From an uncultured Bacteroidales bacterium (GTDB lineage Bacteria; Bacteroidota; Bacteroidia; Bacteroidales; Paludibacteraceae), in the NCBI GenBank assembly GCA_934667275.1, contig CAKULK010000008.1, positions 1-64,000 of the forward strand: DNA of 64,000 nt, in the 5' to 3' direction. Of this stretch, positions 27,224-38,000 are shown piece by piece. The translations under genes were made by a program, and so were the position numbers. How positions within the stretch are numbered: the first letter of the stretch is position 1; every line of letters begins with the position of its first letter. The notes beneath the pieces are model-generated. The model had not been told where the DNA came from. It did not search any database and saw only the letters and a list, made by a program, of their open reading frames with translations.

Positions 27224-28162
27224 CTATGATTTTTCGCTTAAACGGTTGATACGGTTTTGAATGAGAGACCAATAGGCATCTTGCAGGTCTGCGGGGAGAA
27301 AAGAGGCGCGGATGGTGCTTTCCCACGCGGGGTAAATCCGTAGGAACTTGCGAAAGATGTTGCTCACTACTTTCGCGTTCACTCCGCTGCCGAGCATGGC
27401 TTTCTCAAAGTCAGTGCGGGTCAATTTGCGCTTCTTGCCATTGAGGGGCAATGCCAGTTCTTCGTTGTCGGCAGGTATCACTAATAGTGTGTTTACCAAA
27501 TCATACGCGGGGGTGAGAACATATTGGTCATAAGGGGCATACAGCGAAAAGTTCTTGAGGTGCATATCGCTGTTGCCAACTAACCATGAGAATACAACCA
27601 CCGTCCAGAAATTAGCCACATCCAACCCCGGCGCTGCCGAATATCGCAGTATGGTTTTGGCGATCTGCTCATACGAACCACGATATTTGTATTCGGTCAA
27701 CCTGCCTGTCAGTTGGCACATATCTTCCATTGCCAATTTTTCTCCTTTCGCAGTGCGGTCTATACGCCGTGTCAGATATCCCAACTCGCCGTCCGCAAAA
27801 CGGATGAGCGCATGCGGAACGACCTCAATCTTGGCACCTTCCGCCAAGTGCATAGTCAAATCTTCTATCTCGGGCAGATATGGATATTGAGAAGTTTGCG
27901 GTTTTAAGATATATCGCCCCCATAGCCCGACGATGGTGAAACGGGAGTGGTTGTCAATATGCTCGATATCCATTGATAATTTTGGTTGCACACCCGTTAC
28001 TGTCACTTGTGCACGCACTACCTGCTTCGCCAAATCGTGTATGTCGTGGTGTGTATAGGGCAAGGTCGGCACACCGTCTTTTCCGAAAAAACGGCGCACA
28101 CAAGCGGCATGGTAATTCACCTCGCCAGCTCTTAACTCCTTATAGCAACACAAACATCTCAT
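27224..28162 (-). CDS. hipT: HipT-like kinase toxin of a three-gene HipBST-type system
   Basis: A 312-residue HipA-family kinase that lacks the N-terminal subdomain, which is encoded separately upstream. The glycine-rich loop reads TVTGVQPK (54-61), the catalytic segment GNSDMHLKNFSL is near residue 195, and LTPAYDLVNT follows. In the described HipBST system HipT phosphorylates tryptophanyl-tRNA synthetase and two serines in the loop control it; here both positions are threonine. The first 21 residues have CLCCYKEL and HAAC, a possible zinc knuckle. The start codon shares one base with the upstream stop (TAATG). Confidence 0.85.
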   Translation of the reverse strand: MRCLCCYKELRAGEVNYHAACVRRFFGKDGVPTLPYTHHDIHDLAKQVVRAQVTVTGVQPKLSMDIEHIDNHSRFTIVGLWGRYILKPQTSQYPYLPEIEDLTMHLAEGAKIEVVPHALIRFADGELGYLTRRIDRTAKGEKLAMEDMCQLTGRLTEYKYRGSYEQIAKTILRYSAAPGLDVANFWTVVVFSWLVGNSDMHLKNFSLYAPYDQYVLTPAYDLVNTLLVIPADNEELALPLNGKKRKLTRTDFEKAMLGSGVNAKVVSNIFRKFLRIYPAWESTIRASFLPADLQDAYWSLIQNRINRLSEKS

Positions 28163-28488
28163 TATTCTTCTGTAGTCTCTTCCACTACGCTAACGGCACC
28201 AATACAATCTTTGCAGCACGCCAAAAGCAACGACATACGGTCTCGCAGATTGATTTTCCAACTGCTCTGTGCAATATCCAACAGCCACCCTTCAGGAATA
28301 AGCCCATCGAAGAACGGGAACATCTCTTGACTTACAAAAGGTTCACTTTGCAGCGGTAAGGTCAAACTAACAGGGCGGGCACTCGGGAGTTGCAAGTATT
28401 CCGCATCGTATCGGAAAGCAAAACCGTTCTCGTCTTCTGTCAAGCGTCCTGCCAAACAATCCTTATAATATATCTTAGCACTCTTCAT
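28162..28488 (-). CDS. hipS: HipS-like small protein (HipA N-terminal subdomain)
   Basis: A 108-residue protein that matches only the N-terminal subdomain of HipA: YYKDCLAGRLTEDENGFAF, SLTLPLQSEPF and FFDGLIPEGWLLD. In HipBST this separate domain is the antitoxin that holds HipT inactive. The start at 28488 (MKSAKIYYKD) gives a 14-base overlap with the HTH gene; a longer frame to 28524 lies inside that gene and looks less likely. Confidence 0.85.
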   Translation of the reverse strand: MKSAKIYYKDCLAGRLTEDENGFAFRYDAEYLQLPSARPVSLTLPLQSEPFVSQEMFPFFDGLIPEGWLLDIAQSSWKINLRDRMSLLLACCKDCIGAVSVVEETTEE

Positions 28489-28693
28489 TTCGGGATTGTT
28501 TTGCAGGAACCAACTCCGCCCCAAACAAGTCCAACACCTGATTTACCTTATCCATACGCAAAGTGGTTTTCCCCTGCTCCAGATCACGCACAAAACGAAG
28601 CCCTACGCCGGACTTCTCCGACAGATCCTGTTGCGTAAGGTGGTATTGCTTGCGCATACTCTTCACGTATTTTCCAACCGCTGTTTGCTCCAT
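28475..28693 (-). CDS. hipB: HipB-like HTH regulator of the HipBST-type system
   Basis: A 72-residue XRE-type helix-turn-helix protein (LTQQDLSEKSGVGLRFVRDL with EQGKTTLRMDKVNQVLDLFG). It should bind the promoter of the three-gene operon and assist HipS in neutralising the kinase. CGGGTATA and its reverse complement occur in the leader as candidate operators. Confidence 0.85.
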   Translation of the reverse strand: MEQTAVGKYVKSMRKQYHLTQQDLSEKSGVGLRFVRDLEQGKTTLRMDKVNQVLDLFGAELVPAKQSRNEEC

Positions 28694-28705
28694 TTTATAT
28701 CATTA

Positions 28706-28825
28706 CGGGTATAAAAAGCACTTGTTTTCGTGTAACTATACCCGATAGCATATAATTTACTGCTTCTGTTGTGTATTTATACCTTTTCGGGTGCAAAGTT
28801 ACAACAAAATCAGTATATACACAAT
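28706..28825 (-). promoter_or_regulatory. Promoter and candidate operators of the hipBST-type operon
   Basis: Minus strand: ATTG (28825-28822), 20 bases, TAACTTTG (28801-28794), a near match. Downstream, CGGGTATA (28706-28713) and TATACCCG (28737-28744) form an inverted repeat, and a third CGGGT half-site lies at 28788-28792 by the start point. Confidence 0.5.
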
Positions 28826-28829
28826 GTTT

Positions 28830-29327
28830 CTACTCTTTTTCCGCCAATATCATCTCGCAGAGTTCGCGGATGGCACCGTCACCACCATAGCGGGTAAGGC
28901 GGATGATGTTGGGCAGGGCTTTGATTCGCGGCATGGCATTGGCGGGGCAGGCGGGGGTGCCGACACGGGAGAGGAGGTCGAGGTCGTTGATGTCGTCGCC
29001 CACGAAACAGACGTCGTCCAAGGTAATGCCCAATTCGTTGCAAATCTCCTGTGCGGCTTCCAGTTTTGTCTGTTTCACGTTATCCACTTGCTGACCGACC
29101 CCCATTCGGAGGTACTCCATACCGAGTTTGCGGGCACGGTGCGCCACAATCTCGGTGGTTTCGCTGGTGAGTATGCCGCACGGAATACCTGCTTTGCGGA
29201 GTAGAACAATCCCCATGCCGTCGTACACGCAGAATCGTTTCATCTCATCGCCATTGGCACTATAGTACATACCCCCGTCGGTCATGCACCCGTCGATATC
29301 TGTGAGAAACAAACGTATCTTTTTCAT
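28830..29327 (-). CDS. kdsC: KdsC-like HAD phosphatase
   Basis: A 165-residue HAD-superfamily phosphatase without a cap, as in 3-deoxy-D-manno-octulosonate 8-phosphate phosphatase of LPS core synthesis. The catalytic DxD is in FLTDIDGCMTDGG, the threonine/serine motif is ILTSETTE, and the metal-binding motif is VGDDINDLDLL. The start at 29327 (MKKIRLF) fits the promoter at 29361-29392. A related activity on another sugar acid phosphate, such as N-acylneuraminate 9-phosphate, cannot be excluded. Confidence 0.85.
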   Translation of the reverse strand: MKKIRLFLTDIDGCMTDGGMYYSANGDEMKRFCVYDGMGIVLLRKAGIPCGILTSETTEIVAHRARKLGMEYLRMGVGQQVDNVKQTKLEAAQEICNELGITLDDVCFVGDDINDLDLLSRVGTPACPANAMPRIKALPNIIRLTRYGGDGAIRELCEMILAEKE

Positions 29328-29360
29328 TGGTATGTGCAAAAGCGTTTACATTATTGCCTG

Positions 29361-29392
29361 CAAATATACAATATTTTTTTGATATATGCAAA
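29361..29392 (-). promoter_or_regulatory. Promoter for kdsC
   Basis: Minus strand: TTTG (29392-29389), 20 bases, TATATTTG (29368-29361), a full match. Start point near 29355. Confidence 0.7.
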
Positions 29393-29408
29393 TATGATTA
29401 CCATTTTA

Positions 29409-31154
29409 TTATTGATGGCGCGGGTTTGGTTCTTCGCCTACGATTTCGGCGGCACGGGCAAGAGCACCGTTGATATGGTCGCGAATGTTCTCACGCCCTA
29501 TGAGTTTTACGACCCCCGCTTTCTCCAAAGCATGGAATACATGGTGGTTAACCCCGGACAAAACCAACTGAATACCACATGATTGTGTGCGTTGATAGAG
29601 TTGCTCGAGGTTGTGAATACCCGTCGAGTCGATAAACGACACCTTGCGCATACGGATAATACGCACCTTCTGCCCGTCCATACCGATGCGGCGGCTGATG
29701 TCCTCGAACTTGTTGGCGATACCGAAGAAATACGGTCCGTCAATCTCATATACCTCGGTGTGCTGCGGGATATGGAGCATCTCAAGGTCGTCGCCGTGGA
29801 GACGGATATCGTTGTTCTTGCTCGGGTCGAGTTCGTCGGAGAACGTGCGGATCACCGTCGCCTCGTTGGTACGTTTGATAAAGAGGATGACCGCCAGCAG
29901 CAAACCGACCTCAATCGCAATAGTTAGGTTGAAAATAACGGTCAGCACAAAGGTGACAATCATCACCAGAAAATCCGATTTCGGGGCTTTGGCAAGCCAC
30001 AGGAACGACCGCCAGCCCGACATGTTGTAACTGACCATCACCAACACGCCCGCCAAGCAAGCCATCGGAATCATACCTACCAGCGTACCGAGGAACAGCA
30101 GCACGAGGAGCAGCACGATGGCATGGATGATACCTGCCACAGGAGTGCGCCCGCCGTTGTTGATATTGGTCATCGTGCGGGCAATAGCCCCCGTCGCGGG
30201 GATGCCGCCGAAGAACGGAACGATCACATTCGCAATACCTTGCGCAATAAGTTCGGTGTTGGAGTTGTGCTGGTCGCCGATCACGCCGTCCGCCACCATA
30301 GCCGACAGCAGCGACTCAATAGCACCGAGCATGGCGATGGTGAATGCTGCGGGGAAGAGGTCTTGGATAAGCATCAGGAGCGTCTGCCCCTCTTGCAGTT
30401 CGATAGCGGGCAGGTGGGGCGCAGGCATACCGTGGGGCAGTTCGTAGAGGTCGGCAATGGTGGTCAGACTTGTAACGCCCGCATACTTGCGCAGCAGCCA
30501 TGCCGCGAGGGTCATCACGATGATGGCCACCAGCGAACCGGGGATTTTCTTGCTAATCCGCGGCGTAAAAATAATGAGCAGGATAGAGGCGATACCGATA
30601 CCGAACGCCCACCAGTTCACGTCCTGCCAGTGCTGCCCGTAGCATATCCATTTATGCACAAAGTCGGCGGGGGCGTCGGTGATACCGAGGCCGAACAGGT
30701 CGTTCATCTGGGTGGTGAAGATAGTAAGCGCAATACCCGCCGTAAAGCCCACAATGACAGGGTAGGGGACGAACTTGATGACGCTTCCGAGTTTGAACAA
30801 ACCCATGATAATCAGGAGTATGCCTGCCATAATTGTGGCGATAAGCAGACCCGTCAGACCGTGCTCCTGAATGATACCGTAGATGATGACGATAAATGCC
30901 CCCGTGGGACCGCCGATCTGCACTTTGCTACCGCCGAAAGCGGAGATGATAAAGCCCGCAATGATGGCGGTGATCAGACCTTCGGTCGGACCTACACCCG
31001 ACGAGATACCGAACGCAATCGCCAGCGGAATAGCCACCACGCCGACGATGATACCCGCAATCGCATCCTGCAGGAAACGCCCTTTGTTGTAGCCGCGCAT
31101 GGCAGTAAAGAGTTTAGGACGGAACACGTCCTTGAAAGAGAAAAAGTTTTGCAT
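29409..31154 (-). CDS. SulP-family anion transporter with STAS domain
   Basis: A 581-residue inner-membrane transporter of the SLC26/SulP family. The start at 31154 (MQNFFSFKDVFRPKLF) fits a promoter at 31199-31230; the frame runs back to 31253 but that part would not be transcribed. The transmembrane core shows GIIVGVVAIPLAIAFGISSG, FGGSKVQIGGPTGAF and GIPATGAIARTMTNI. A C-terminal STAS domain (about 440-555) has SFIDSTGIHNLEQL. Substrate could be sulfate, bicarbonate or a dicarboxylate. Confidence 0.92.
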   Translation of the reverse strand: MQNFFSFKDVFRPKLFTAMRGYNKGRFLQDAIAGIIVGVVAIPLAIAFGISSGVGPTEGLITAIIAGFIISAFGGSKVQIGGPTGAFIVIIYGIIQEHGLTGLLIATIMAGILLIIMGLFKLGSVIKFVPYPVIVGFTAGIALTIFTTQMNDLFGLGITDAPADFVHKWICYGQHWQDVNWWAFGIGIASILLIIFTPRISKKIPGSLVAIIVMTLAAWLLRKYAGVTSLTTIADLYELPHGMPAPHLPAIELQEGQTLLMLIQDLFPAAFTIAMLGAIESLLSAMVADGVIGDQHNSNTELIAQGIANVIVPFFGGIPATGAIARTMTNINNGGRTPVAGIIHAIVLLLVLLFLGTLVGMIPMACLAGVLVMVSYNMSGWRSFLWLAKAPKSDFLVMIVTFVLTVIFNLTIAIEVGLLLAVILFIKRTNEATVIRTFSDELDPSKNNDIRLHGDDLEMLHIPQHTEVYEIDGPYFFGIANKFEDISRRIGMDGQKVRIIRMRKVSFIDSTGIHNLEQLYQRTQSCGIQLVLSGVNHHVFHALEKAGVVKLIGRENIRDHINGALARAAEIVGEEPNPRHQ

Positions 31155-31198
31155 AAAAATGCTATAATTCTTGTATTTGTACCTTAAAATTGACGCCA

Positions 31199-31230
31199 CA
31201 AAGGTACTGCTTTTTTCCCAATTTGCCAAG
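31199..31230 (-). promoter_or_regulatory. Promoter for the SulP gene
   Basis: Minus strand: CTTG (31230-31227), 20 bases, TACCTTTG (31206-31199). The start point near 31193 decides the use of the ATG at 31154. Confidence 0.6.
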
Positions 31231-31284
31231 AAAGGGCGGATTTTGTGGTACAAATCGTAAAAAGTACAAGGTCGTTTTTGCGTG

Positions 31285-31328
31285 TGGGGCGCGACAGACC
31301 CCCGACAAACTCGCGATAGACCCGCGAC
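31285..31328. repeat. 11-bp-period array, GTCGCGGGTCT family (inverted)
   Basis: Plus-strand units TGGGGCGCGAC (31285), AGACCCCCGAC (31296), AAACTCGCGAT (31307) and AGACCCGCGAC (31318). Read on the minus strand it is the family seen at 12370. Confidence 0.75.
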
Positions 31329-31405
31329 ATTCTTTTGAATTGCAGAGATGAATCATAATTATAATGTGCATAGTGCACAGAAATGACACGGAAAGTGCCT
31401 TTTTA

Positions 31406-31437
31406 TTTGTATATACGAAAACAAAGTTGTAAATTTG
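31406..31437 (+). promoter_or_regulatory. Promoter for ruvA-sprA
   Basis: TTTG (31406-31409), 20 bases, TAAATTTG (31430-31437), a full match. The start point near 31442 excludes any ruvA start upstream of 31480. Confidence 0.7.
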
Positions 31438-31479
31438 CAGGCTTTTAATTGCTTGAATTACTACGCGATAATCATAATC

Positions 31480-32094
31480 ATGATTGAATACATCAAAGGA
31501 CAATTAACGTATCTGACCCCCACTTATGCGGTTCTTGAGGCTGCGGGAGTGGGGTACGAAATCAATATTGCGCTCACATCTTACTCGGAGTTAGTCGGCA
31601 AAGAGGGGCAGGAAACCAAGTTGTTTACCACAGAGATTATTCGTGAAGATACCCATGACTTGTTTGGCTTTTTTACGCAGGGGGAGCGTGGAATGTTCCT
31701 GCTTTTGATGACGGTTAGCGGTATCGGAGCAAATACTGCACGGATGATAATGTCGGCCTATTCGGCTTCGGAAATACGTACTATTATTGCTACAGGCAAT
31801 GCGCATGCGCTGGCAAAAGTGAAAGGATTGGGTCCGAAAACGGCACAGCGTATCATTGTGGATTTGAAAGACAAAGTCTTGAAAGTTGATTTAGGTGCCG
31901 AAACCGGTGTTGCAGATGCTCTCGGTTCGCAGCCTGCGCCGCAGGAAAGTGAGGTGAAAATGGAGGCGGTGAGTGCGTTGACGATGTTAGGTTTCCCCTC
32001 TGCTGCGAGTGGCAAGGCGGTGGATAAAATTCTTGCGGCGGATGCTGCTGCAACGGTGGAGCAGGTGATTAGACAGGCGTTGAAAATGCTCTGA
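31480..32094 (+). CDS. ruvA: Holliday junction DNA helicase subunit RuvA
   Basis: RuvA binds four-way junctions and recruits the RuvB motor. At 204 residues it is full length. It starts MIEYIKGQLTYLTPTYAVLE, has the helix-hairpin-helix segments VSGIGANTARMIM and VKGLGPKTAQRII (near residues 80 and 115), and a C-terminal RuvB-binding helix domain with EAVSALTMLGFPSAA. One base separates its stop from the sprA start; the ruvA-sprA order is conserved in this phylum. Confidence 0.96.
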   Translation: MIEYIKGQLTYLTPTYAVLEAAGVGYEINIALTSYSELVGKEGQETKLFTTEIIREDTHDLFGFFTQGERGMFLLLMTVSGIGANTARMIMSAYSASEIRTIIATGNAHALAKVKGLGPKTAQRIIVDLKDKVLKVDLGAETGVADALGSQPAPQESEVKMEAVSALTMLGFPSAASGKAVDKILAADAAATVEQVIRQALKML

Positions 32095-32095
32095 T

Positions 32096-35000
32096 TTGAA
32101 ACACAAGTTTTTGCTCATATTGTTGTTAGGACTGCCTCATTTGCTTTGGGCACAGGAGGCGAGCGATGTCGTGCTGGAGGGTGATTCTGCGGTCATGGCT
32201 CCGCTGAGTGTGCGTAAGTTGGGGGTGGAAAATTATGATGATCTTACTCATGTGCAGAGTAGTCTGGACTTGCAAGACCCTGATAATGTGAAAACTACTG
32301 TGGAGTATGATGCACATACGGGTTATTATGTGGTACATACACGTATAGGAGATGTTGATATTGCCACTCCGTATTTGATGACAGATGATGAGTATCGCTC
32401 TTATTCCGAGCGACAGCAGATGGGGCAGTATTGGCAGCAGAAGATTGGAGAGGTTGAGCATGACAACGAACGCAAGTTCGATATTACGGACATGAAGTTC
32501 AATATCGGTCCTGCGGACAAGGTGTTCGGTCCCGGTGGCGTGCAATTGAAATTGCAAGGCTCCGCGGAACTGCTTTTCGGCTTTAAGCACCAATATGTGA
32601 ATAATCCTGCACTTACACAACGTTCGCGCAACAACAATATATTCAACTTTGATGAGAAAATACAGGTGAATGTCAATGGCAAGGTGGGTGATAAACTCAA
32701 TTTCAATATGAGTTACAATACCGAGGCCTCTTTTGATTTTGACCAGCAGAATATCAAACTCAATTACAAGGGACAGGAAGATGATATTATCCAATCGATA
32801 GAGGCGGGAAATGTGTCGCTCAATCTGAATAGCAGCCTCATACGTGGTAGCACGGCTTTGTTCGGCATAAAGACCGATATGAAATTCGGTAAATTGCGGG
32901 TGCAGGCGTTGGTGTCGCAGCAAAATAGTGAGAGCCAGTCGGTTTCAAGCAAGGGCGGTGCGCAGACCACTTCGTTTGAGGTGCCAATAGACAATTATGA
33001 CGAGAACCGGCACTTCTTCCTTAGTTACTATTTCCGAGATAACTACGAGCAGGCAATGGAGGCTTTGCCATACGTGGCGAGTGGTGTTACCATCAACAGG
33101 ATTGAAGTGTGGATTACCAATAAGCGCGGAAATTACGACCAAGCACGTAACATAGTGGCATTCTCCGATTTGGGAGAATATGACCCTGACCATATACTGA
33201 ATGACAGATGGAATACTATAGGAGCAAAGACACCTTATAATAAAGCCAATTCGTTGTATGAAACCTTGACGCAGAATTATACGGAAGTGCGTGATATTCA
33301 ACAGACAAGCACTATCTTGCAGAGTATATCCGGTATGGATGCGGGAGAAGATTATGAGAAAGTGGAGTCTGCGCGATTGTTATCTTCGTCGGAATATACA
33401 CTCAATTCGGCATTGGGATATATATCACTGAAAGCGGCCTTGAACCAGGATGAGGTGGTGGCGGTGGCGTATGAATATACCTATGGCGGGCAAGTGTATC
33501 AAGTGGGTGAGTTTTCTACTGATGCGGGTGAGACACTGAAAGCGCCGAATGCGCTGATGCTCAAGTTGTTGAAGAGCACGAATAATGCGCCGAACAAGAA
33601 AGGCAAAGGTACTTGGGATTTGATGATGAAGAACATCTATTCCATTGGCGCCAACCAGATGTCGAGTGAGAAATTTGAGTTGTATATCCAATATCGTAAC
33701 GACTCCGTCGGGACGGATGTGCAGTATCTGCCCGAGAGTGCTATCAAAGGAAAGCAGTTGTTGCGTGTGATGAACTTAGATAGATTGGATTCGAAGAACA
33801 ATCCGCATCCAGATGGCCGTTTCGACTATGTAGAAGGATATACTGCCATCTCAAGTACAGGACGTATCATTTTTCCTGTTCTGGAACCTTTTGGCAGCCA
33901 TCTTGCCAAAGCAATAGGCAATCCTGCAATAGCGCAAAAATACGTATTCCAAGAATTGTATGACTCTACATTGGTGAGCGCACAAGAGTTGTCGGAGAAA
34001 AATAAGTTTACTTTGGTAGGTAAATATAAAGGTTCGTCCGGTAGCGAAATCCGCTTGAATGCAATGAATATCCCACGTGGGAGCGTGGTCGTTACGGCGG
34101 GTGGTGCAACTTTGGTGGAGAATGTGGATTATACGGTGGATTATACGATGGGTACCGTGACGATTCTTAACCAATCGATTATTGATTCCGGCACTAATGT
34201 GGATGTGAAATTGGAAAATCAGTCGCTTTTCTCCATGCAAAGAAAAGGATTGTATGGCGCCCATTTGGAGTATGAGTTCAACAAAGATTTGAGTATAGGA
34301 GGAACAATTATGCACCTCCGTGAAAAACCGTTGACGACCAAAGTGAACACAGGTAGTGAACCTTTGGCTAATACCATTTGGGGAGTGAATGCCAATTGGA
34401 AAACGGATTTGCAATGGCTTACGTTACTTATCGATAAGGTGCCGTGGATAGATGCTTCGACTCCATCGTCGTTTATGTTGAATGCAGAATTTGCTCATCT
34501 GATACCCGGACATACGAAAGATGTTGGTTCGGCAGGAACAGCATATATTGATGATTTTGAGGCAACTAAGACCAATATCGATATTCATTATCCCAATTAT
34601 TGGAAGTTGGCATCTACGCCACGCGATGATAGCCGTTTTCCTGAATATAATCTAAGCAACAATAGTGATTATAACAAGAATCGCGCTTTGTTGGCTTGGT
34701 ACACGGTAGATCCTATTTTCGGGCACCCTCAGTCGAATACGCCGCAGCATATCAAGAATGACCTTTCTTTGATGTCAGACCATAGAACGCGTATTGTGTA
34801 TGAGACAGAGTTGTATCCGACAAAGCAAGTACTTGCCAATCAGGAAGTTAAAATGTCGGTACTAAACCTTAGTTTTTATCCGGAAGAGCGCGGACCTTAT
34901 AATATCTCGGCAGAAGAGATTGGTGCTGATGGCAAATTAACCAATCCAAAGTCGCGTTGGGGTGGTATGATGCGAAAGTTGGATAACACCGATTTTGAGA

Positions 35001-38000
35001 AATCAAATATTGAATATATCGAATTTTGGTTGATGGATCCGTTCCTTACCAACCAAGATGCTGCTTTTGATGGCGGCGATCTGTATATTGACCTTGGCGA
35101 CATCAGTGAGGACATCTTGCGTGATGGAAAGAAGTCGTTTGAGCACGGGTTGCCTTTGACGGATGATGTGGATGCTTTGGTGGAAAAGACCGTTTGGGGA
35201 CGTGTTCCGAAAACAACAAGTACTACTATTGCTTTCTCCAACGATGCAGGTGCTCGCGCGAAACAAGATGTGGGGTTGGATGGACTGAGCGATGAACAGG
35301 AATTGTTGCACGAGTATAATGGCAAGATGCCTTATGCAGATTATGTGGCAGCCTTGCGTGCAAAGGTGAATCCGAGTGTGTTGGCACAATGGGAGAACGA
35401 CCCGTTCTCTCCCTTGAATGACCCTGCGGGAGATGATTATCATTATTATCGCGGTGCGGACTTCGATGCGGCAGAAACCCCTGTGTTGTTGCGCTACAAA
35501 CACTACAACGGTACGGAAGGCAACTCGCCTGAGATGCAAAGCAATGAGGCATACGGCACGGCATCTACGTTGCAGCCTGATATTGAGGATATAAATCAAG
35601 ATAACACACTTAACGACAACGAGAAGTTTTACCGCTACCATGTCTCGCTGCGTCGAGATGATATGCAACGCGTTGGTCAGCAGCATATTGCAAGCATCAT
35701 GGAGACAGATGTCACTTTGAAAGACGGAACGAAAACGCGGGTGAAATGGTATCAATTCAAGATACCGCTTAGGGGTGATTCTGCCACTGTGCAAAAGATT
35801 GGTAATATCCGTAATTTCAAGTCGATTCGCTTTGCGCGTATGTACCTTACCAATTTCAGTCAAGAGACACATTTGCGTATGGCTACATTGGATTTGGTGC
35901 GTGGCGAGTGGCGTAACTACACAAAAGGGTTGTATCAGGATGTGGCTAATAATCAGTTCAATATTCCGAATCCTTATACAAGTGGTGGTTCTATGGATGT
36001 GCAGGCGGTTAATATTGAGGAGAACTCCAACCGCACGCCAGTCAACTATGTGCTTCCTCCCGGCATATCGCGTCAGACAGACCCCGGGCAGGCGACTCTG
36101 ATAGAGCAGAATGAGCAGGCAATGGCATTCCGACTCAACTATATCGCCCCGAAAGATGCACGGGCGGTGTACAAGAACGTGGCTTACGATATGCGCCAAT
36201 ATAAGCGTTTGCAGATGTTTGTGCATGCAGAGAGCCTGCCGCAATTTGACCCCATACAAGACAAGGAGTTGGCTTGTTTTATCCGCTTGGGCTCGGATCT
36301 TAAGAACAACTACTATGAATATGAAATTCCCCTTAATCTGACGCCGCAAGGTGTATATAGCAATGATTCACAAGAGGATAAGCGTCGGGTATGGCCTGAT
36401 GAGAACTCGTTTGACATCTTGTTGACAGCCCTTACAGATGCCAAGATTGCGCGCAACAAGGCAAAGCGTGCAGGTAATGCCAATATCGGGAATACTATTC
36501 CTTACGAAGTGTATGATCCTGATAATCTGAATAATAAGATTACCGTGGTGGGTAATCCGACCTTAGAAGACGTGCAGGCAATTATGATAGGTGTGCGCAA
36601 CATCACAGATCATGAGGTGAATGGTGAAGTTTGGGTTAATGAACTGCGTCTCAACCAATTTAACGAGCAGGGCGGTGTGGCTGCAATGGCAAATGCTGCG
36701 TTGAGTATCAGCGACATAGCGCAAGTGAATGTCGCCGGACGATTGGAGACTGCAGGTTATGGCTCTATAGAGTCTAATGTGCTTGACCGCAATATGGACA
36801 ATAGTTACCAAATATCTGTTAGTGCGGCATTGGAGGCAGGACGTCTCTTCCCCGAGAAGGCAAAACTACAGATACCGCTATATGTATCTTATTCCAATGA
36901 AACTCAAACTCCCAACTACGACCCGTTGGATACAGATGTGAAGTTGTCGGAATCTTTGGATAATTATGAGACAAAAGAGGAGAAAGACTCCATTCGTCAG
37001 ATGTCGAATACGGTACAAGAAGCCACCAGTTTTTCGGTAACGAATATGAAAGTGGACATTCATTCCAAGAAACGGAATATGTTCTACGACCCTGCGAACT
37101 TCTCTGTATCAGCCAGTTACAATAAACAAAATCAGCACACACCTGAGATGGAGAAGGACCAGACCACCGACCATAAGGGTTCGTTCAACTATTCCTATAA
37201 CTTCAACCCGAAGCCATGGGAACCATTTAAGGATGTAAAGGCCGTGAGCAAGGTGAAGTTCCTGAAAGAATTCAATATCTACTACTTGCCGCAGTCGTGG
37301 GCGTTCAACACCAATATGCACCGCACTTTCTCGCACATGAAAATGCGTGATTTCAATATTGCCGAGGGGGGGGCATCCAATGATATGGATCTCACATTCT
37401 CCAAGGACTTCACGTGGGACCGCAACTTCGACTTCAAGTATGACCTCACGAAGAACATGAAGTTCTCTTTCCAAACGGCAATGAACTCTACTGTGGACGA
37501 GGGATATTATACCCCGGAAATTATTCGTGACTATGCCTTCACCAACGACTATTATGAGGCATGGAAGGATACCATTCAGCGCAGTCTCGCTAAGTGGGGG
37601 ACCCCTTACACTTATCAGCAGTTGTTCTCGGCGACATGGAACGTGCCGCTTAATCGCATCCCGTATTTGGAGGCGGTCACAGCCAATGCGTCCTACAATG
37701 CTACTTACAATTGGAACCGCACGGTACAGTCGTCCAACTCCACTACTGATCTTGGCAATGTGGTCAGCAGCACACGGGCTTGGCAGGCTGATGGTGGTAT
37801 CAATTTCGAGACATTGTATGGTAAATCAAAGTATTGGAAGCAGATGACGCAACGCTATGGTCAACGTGGCAGACGCGGAAGAGCCTTCAAACCAAAGACT
37901 TATACAGAAACCATATCTCTTGTGGCGGGTGAGCCGAAGGAAATTACGCACCGCCTTGGCAGCGAGAACTTGCAGGTGAGTGCTACTGATGCCAATGGAA

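Larger units (their letters stand above)
31155..31479. other. Divergent promoter gap between sulP and ruvA
   Basis: It holds the minus-strand sulP promoter, an 11-bp array (31285-31328) and the plus-strand ruvA promoter. No gene is seen. Confidence 0.6.

Noticed and set aside
29066..29081. parS-like site (TGTTTCACG...) near the 3-prime half of kdsC
   Set aside because: Only one half matches the parS palindrome, it lies inside a coding region far from parAB, and no second copy is seen.
31155..31253. Longer N-terminus of the SulP transporter
   Set aside because: It extends through the predicted promoter and start point, and the added residues do not resemble the family.
35003..36349. 448-codon frame antisense to sprA
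   Set aside because: Internal to sprA, no signal or domain; expected from composition.
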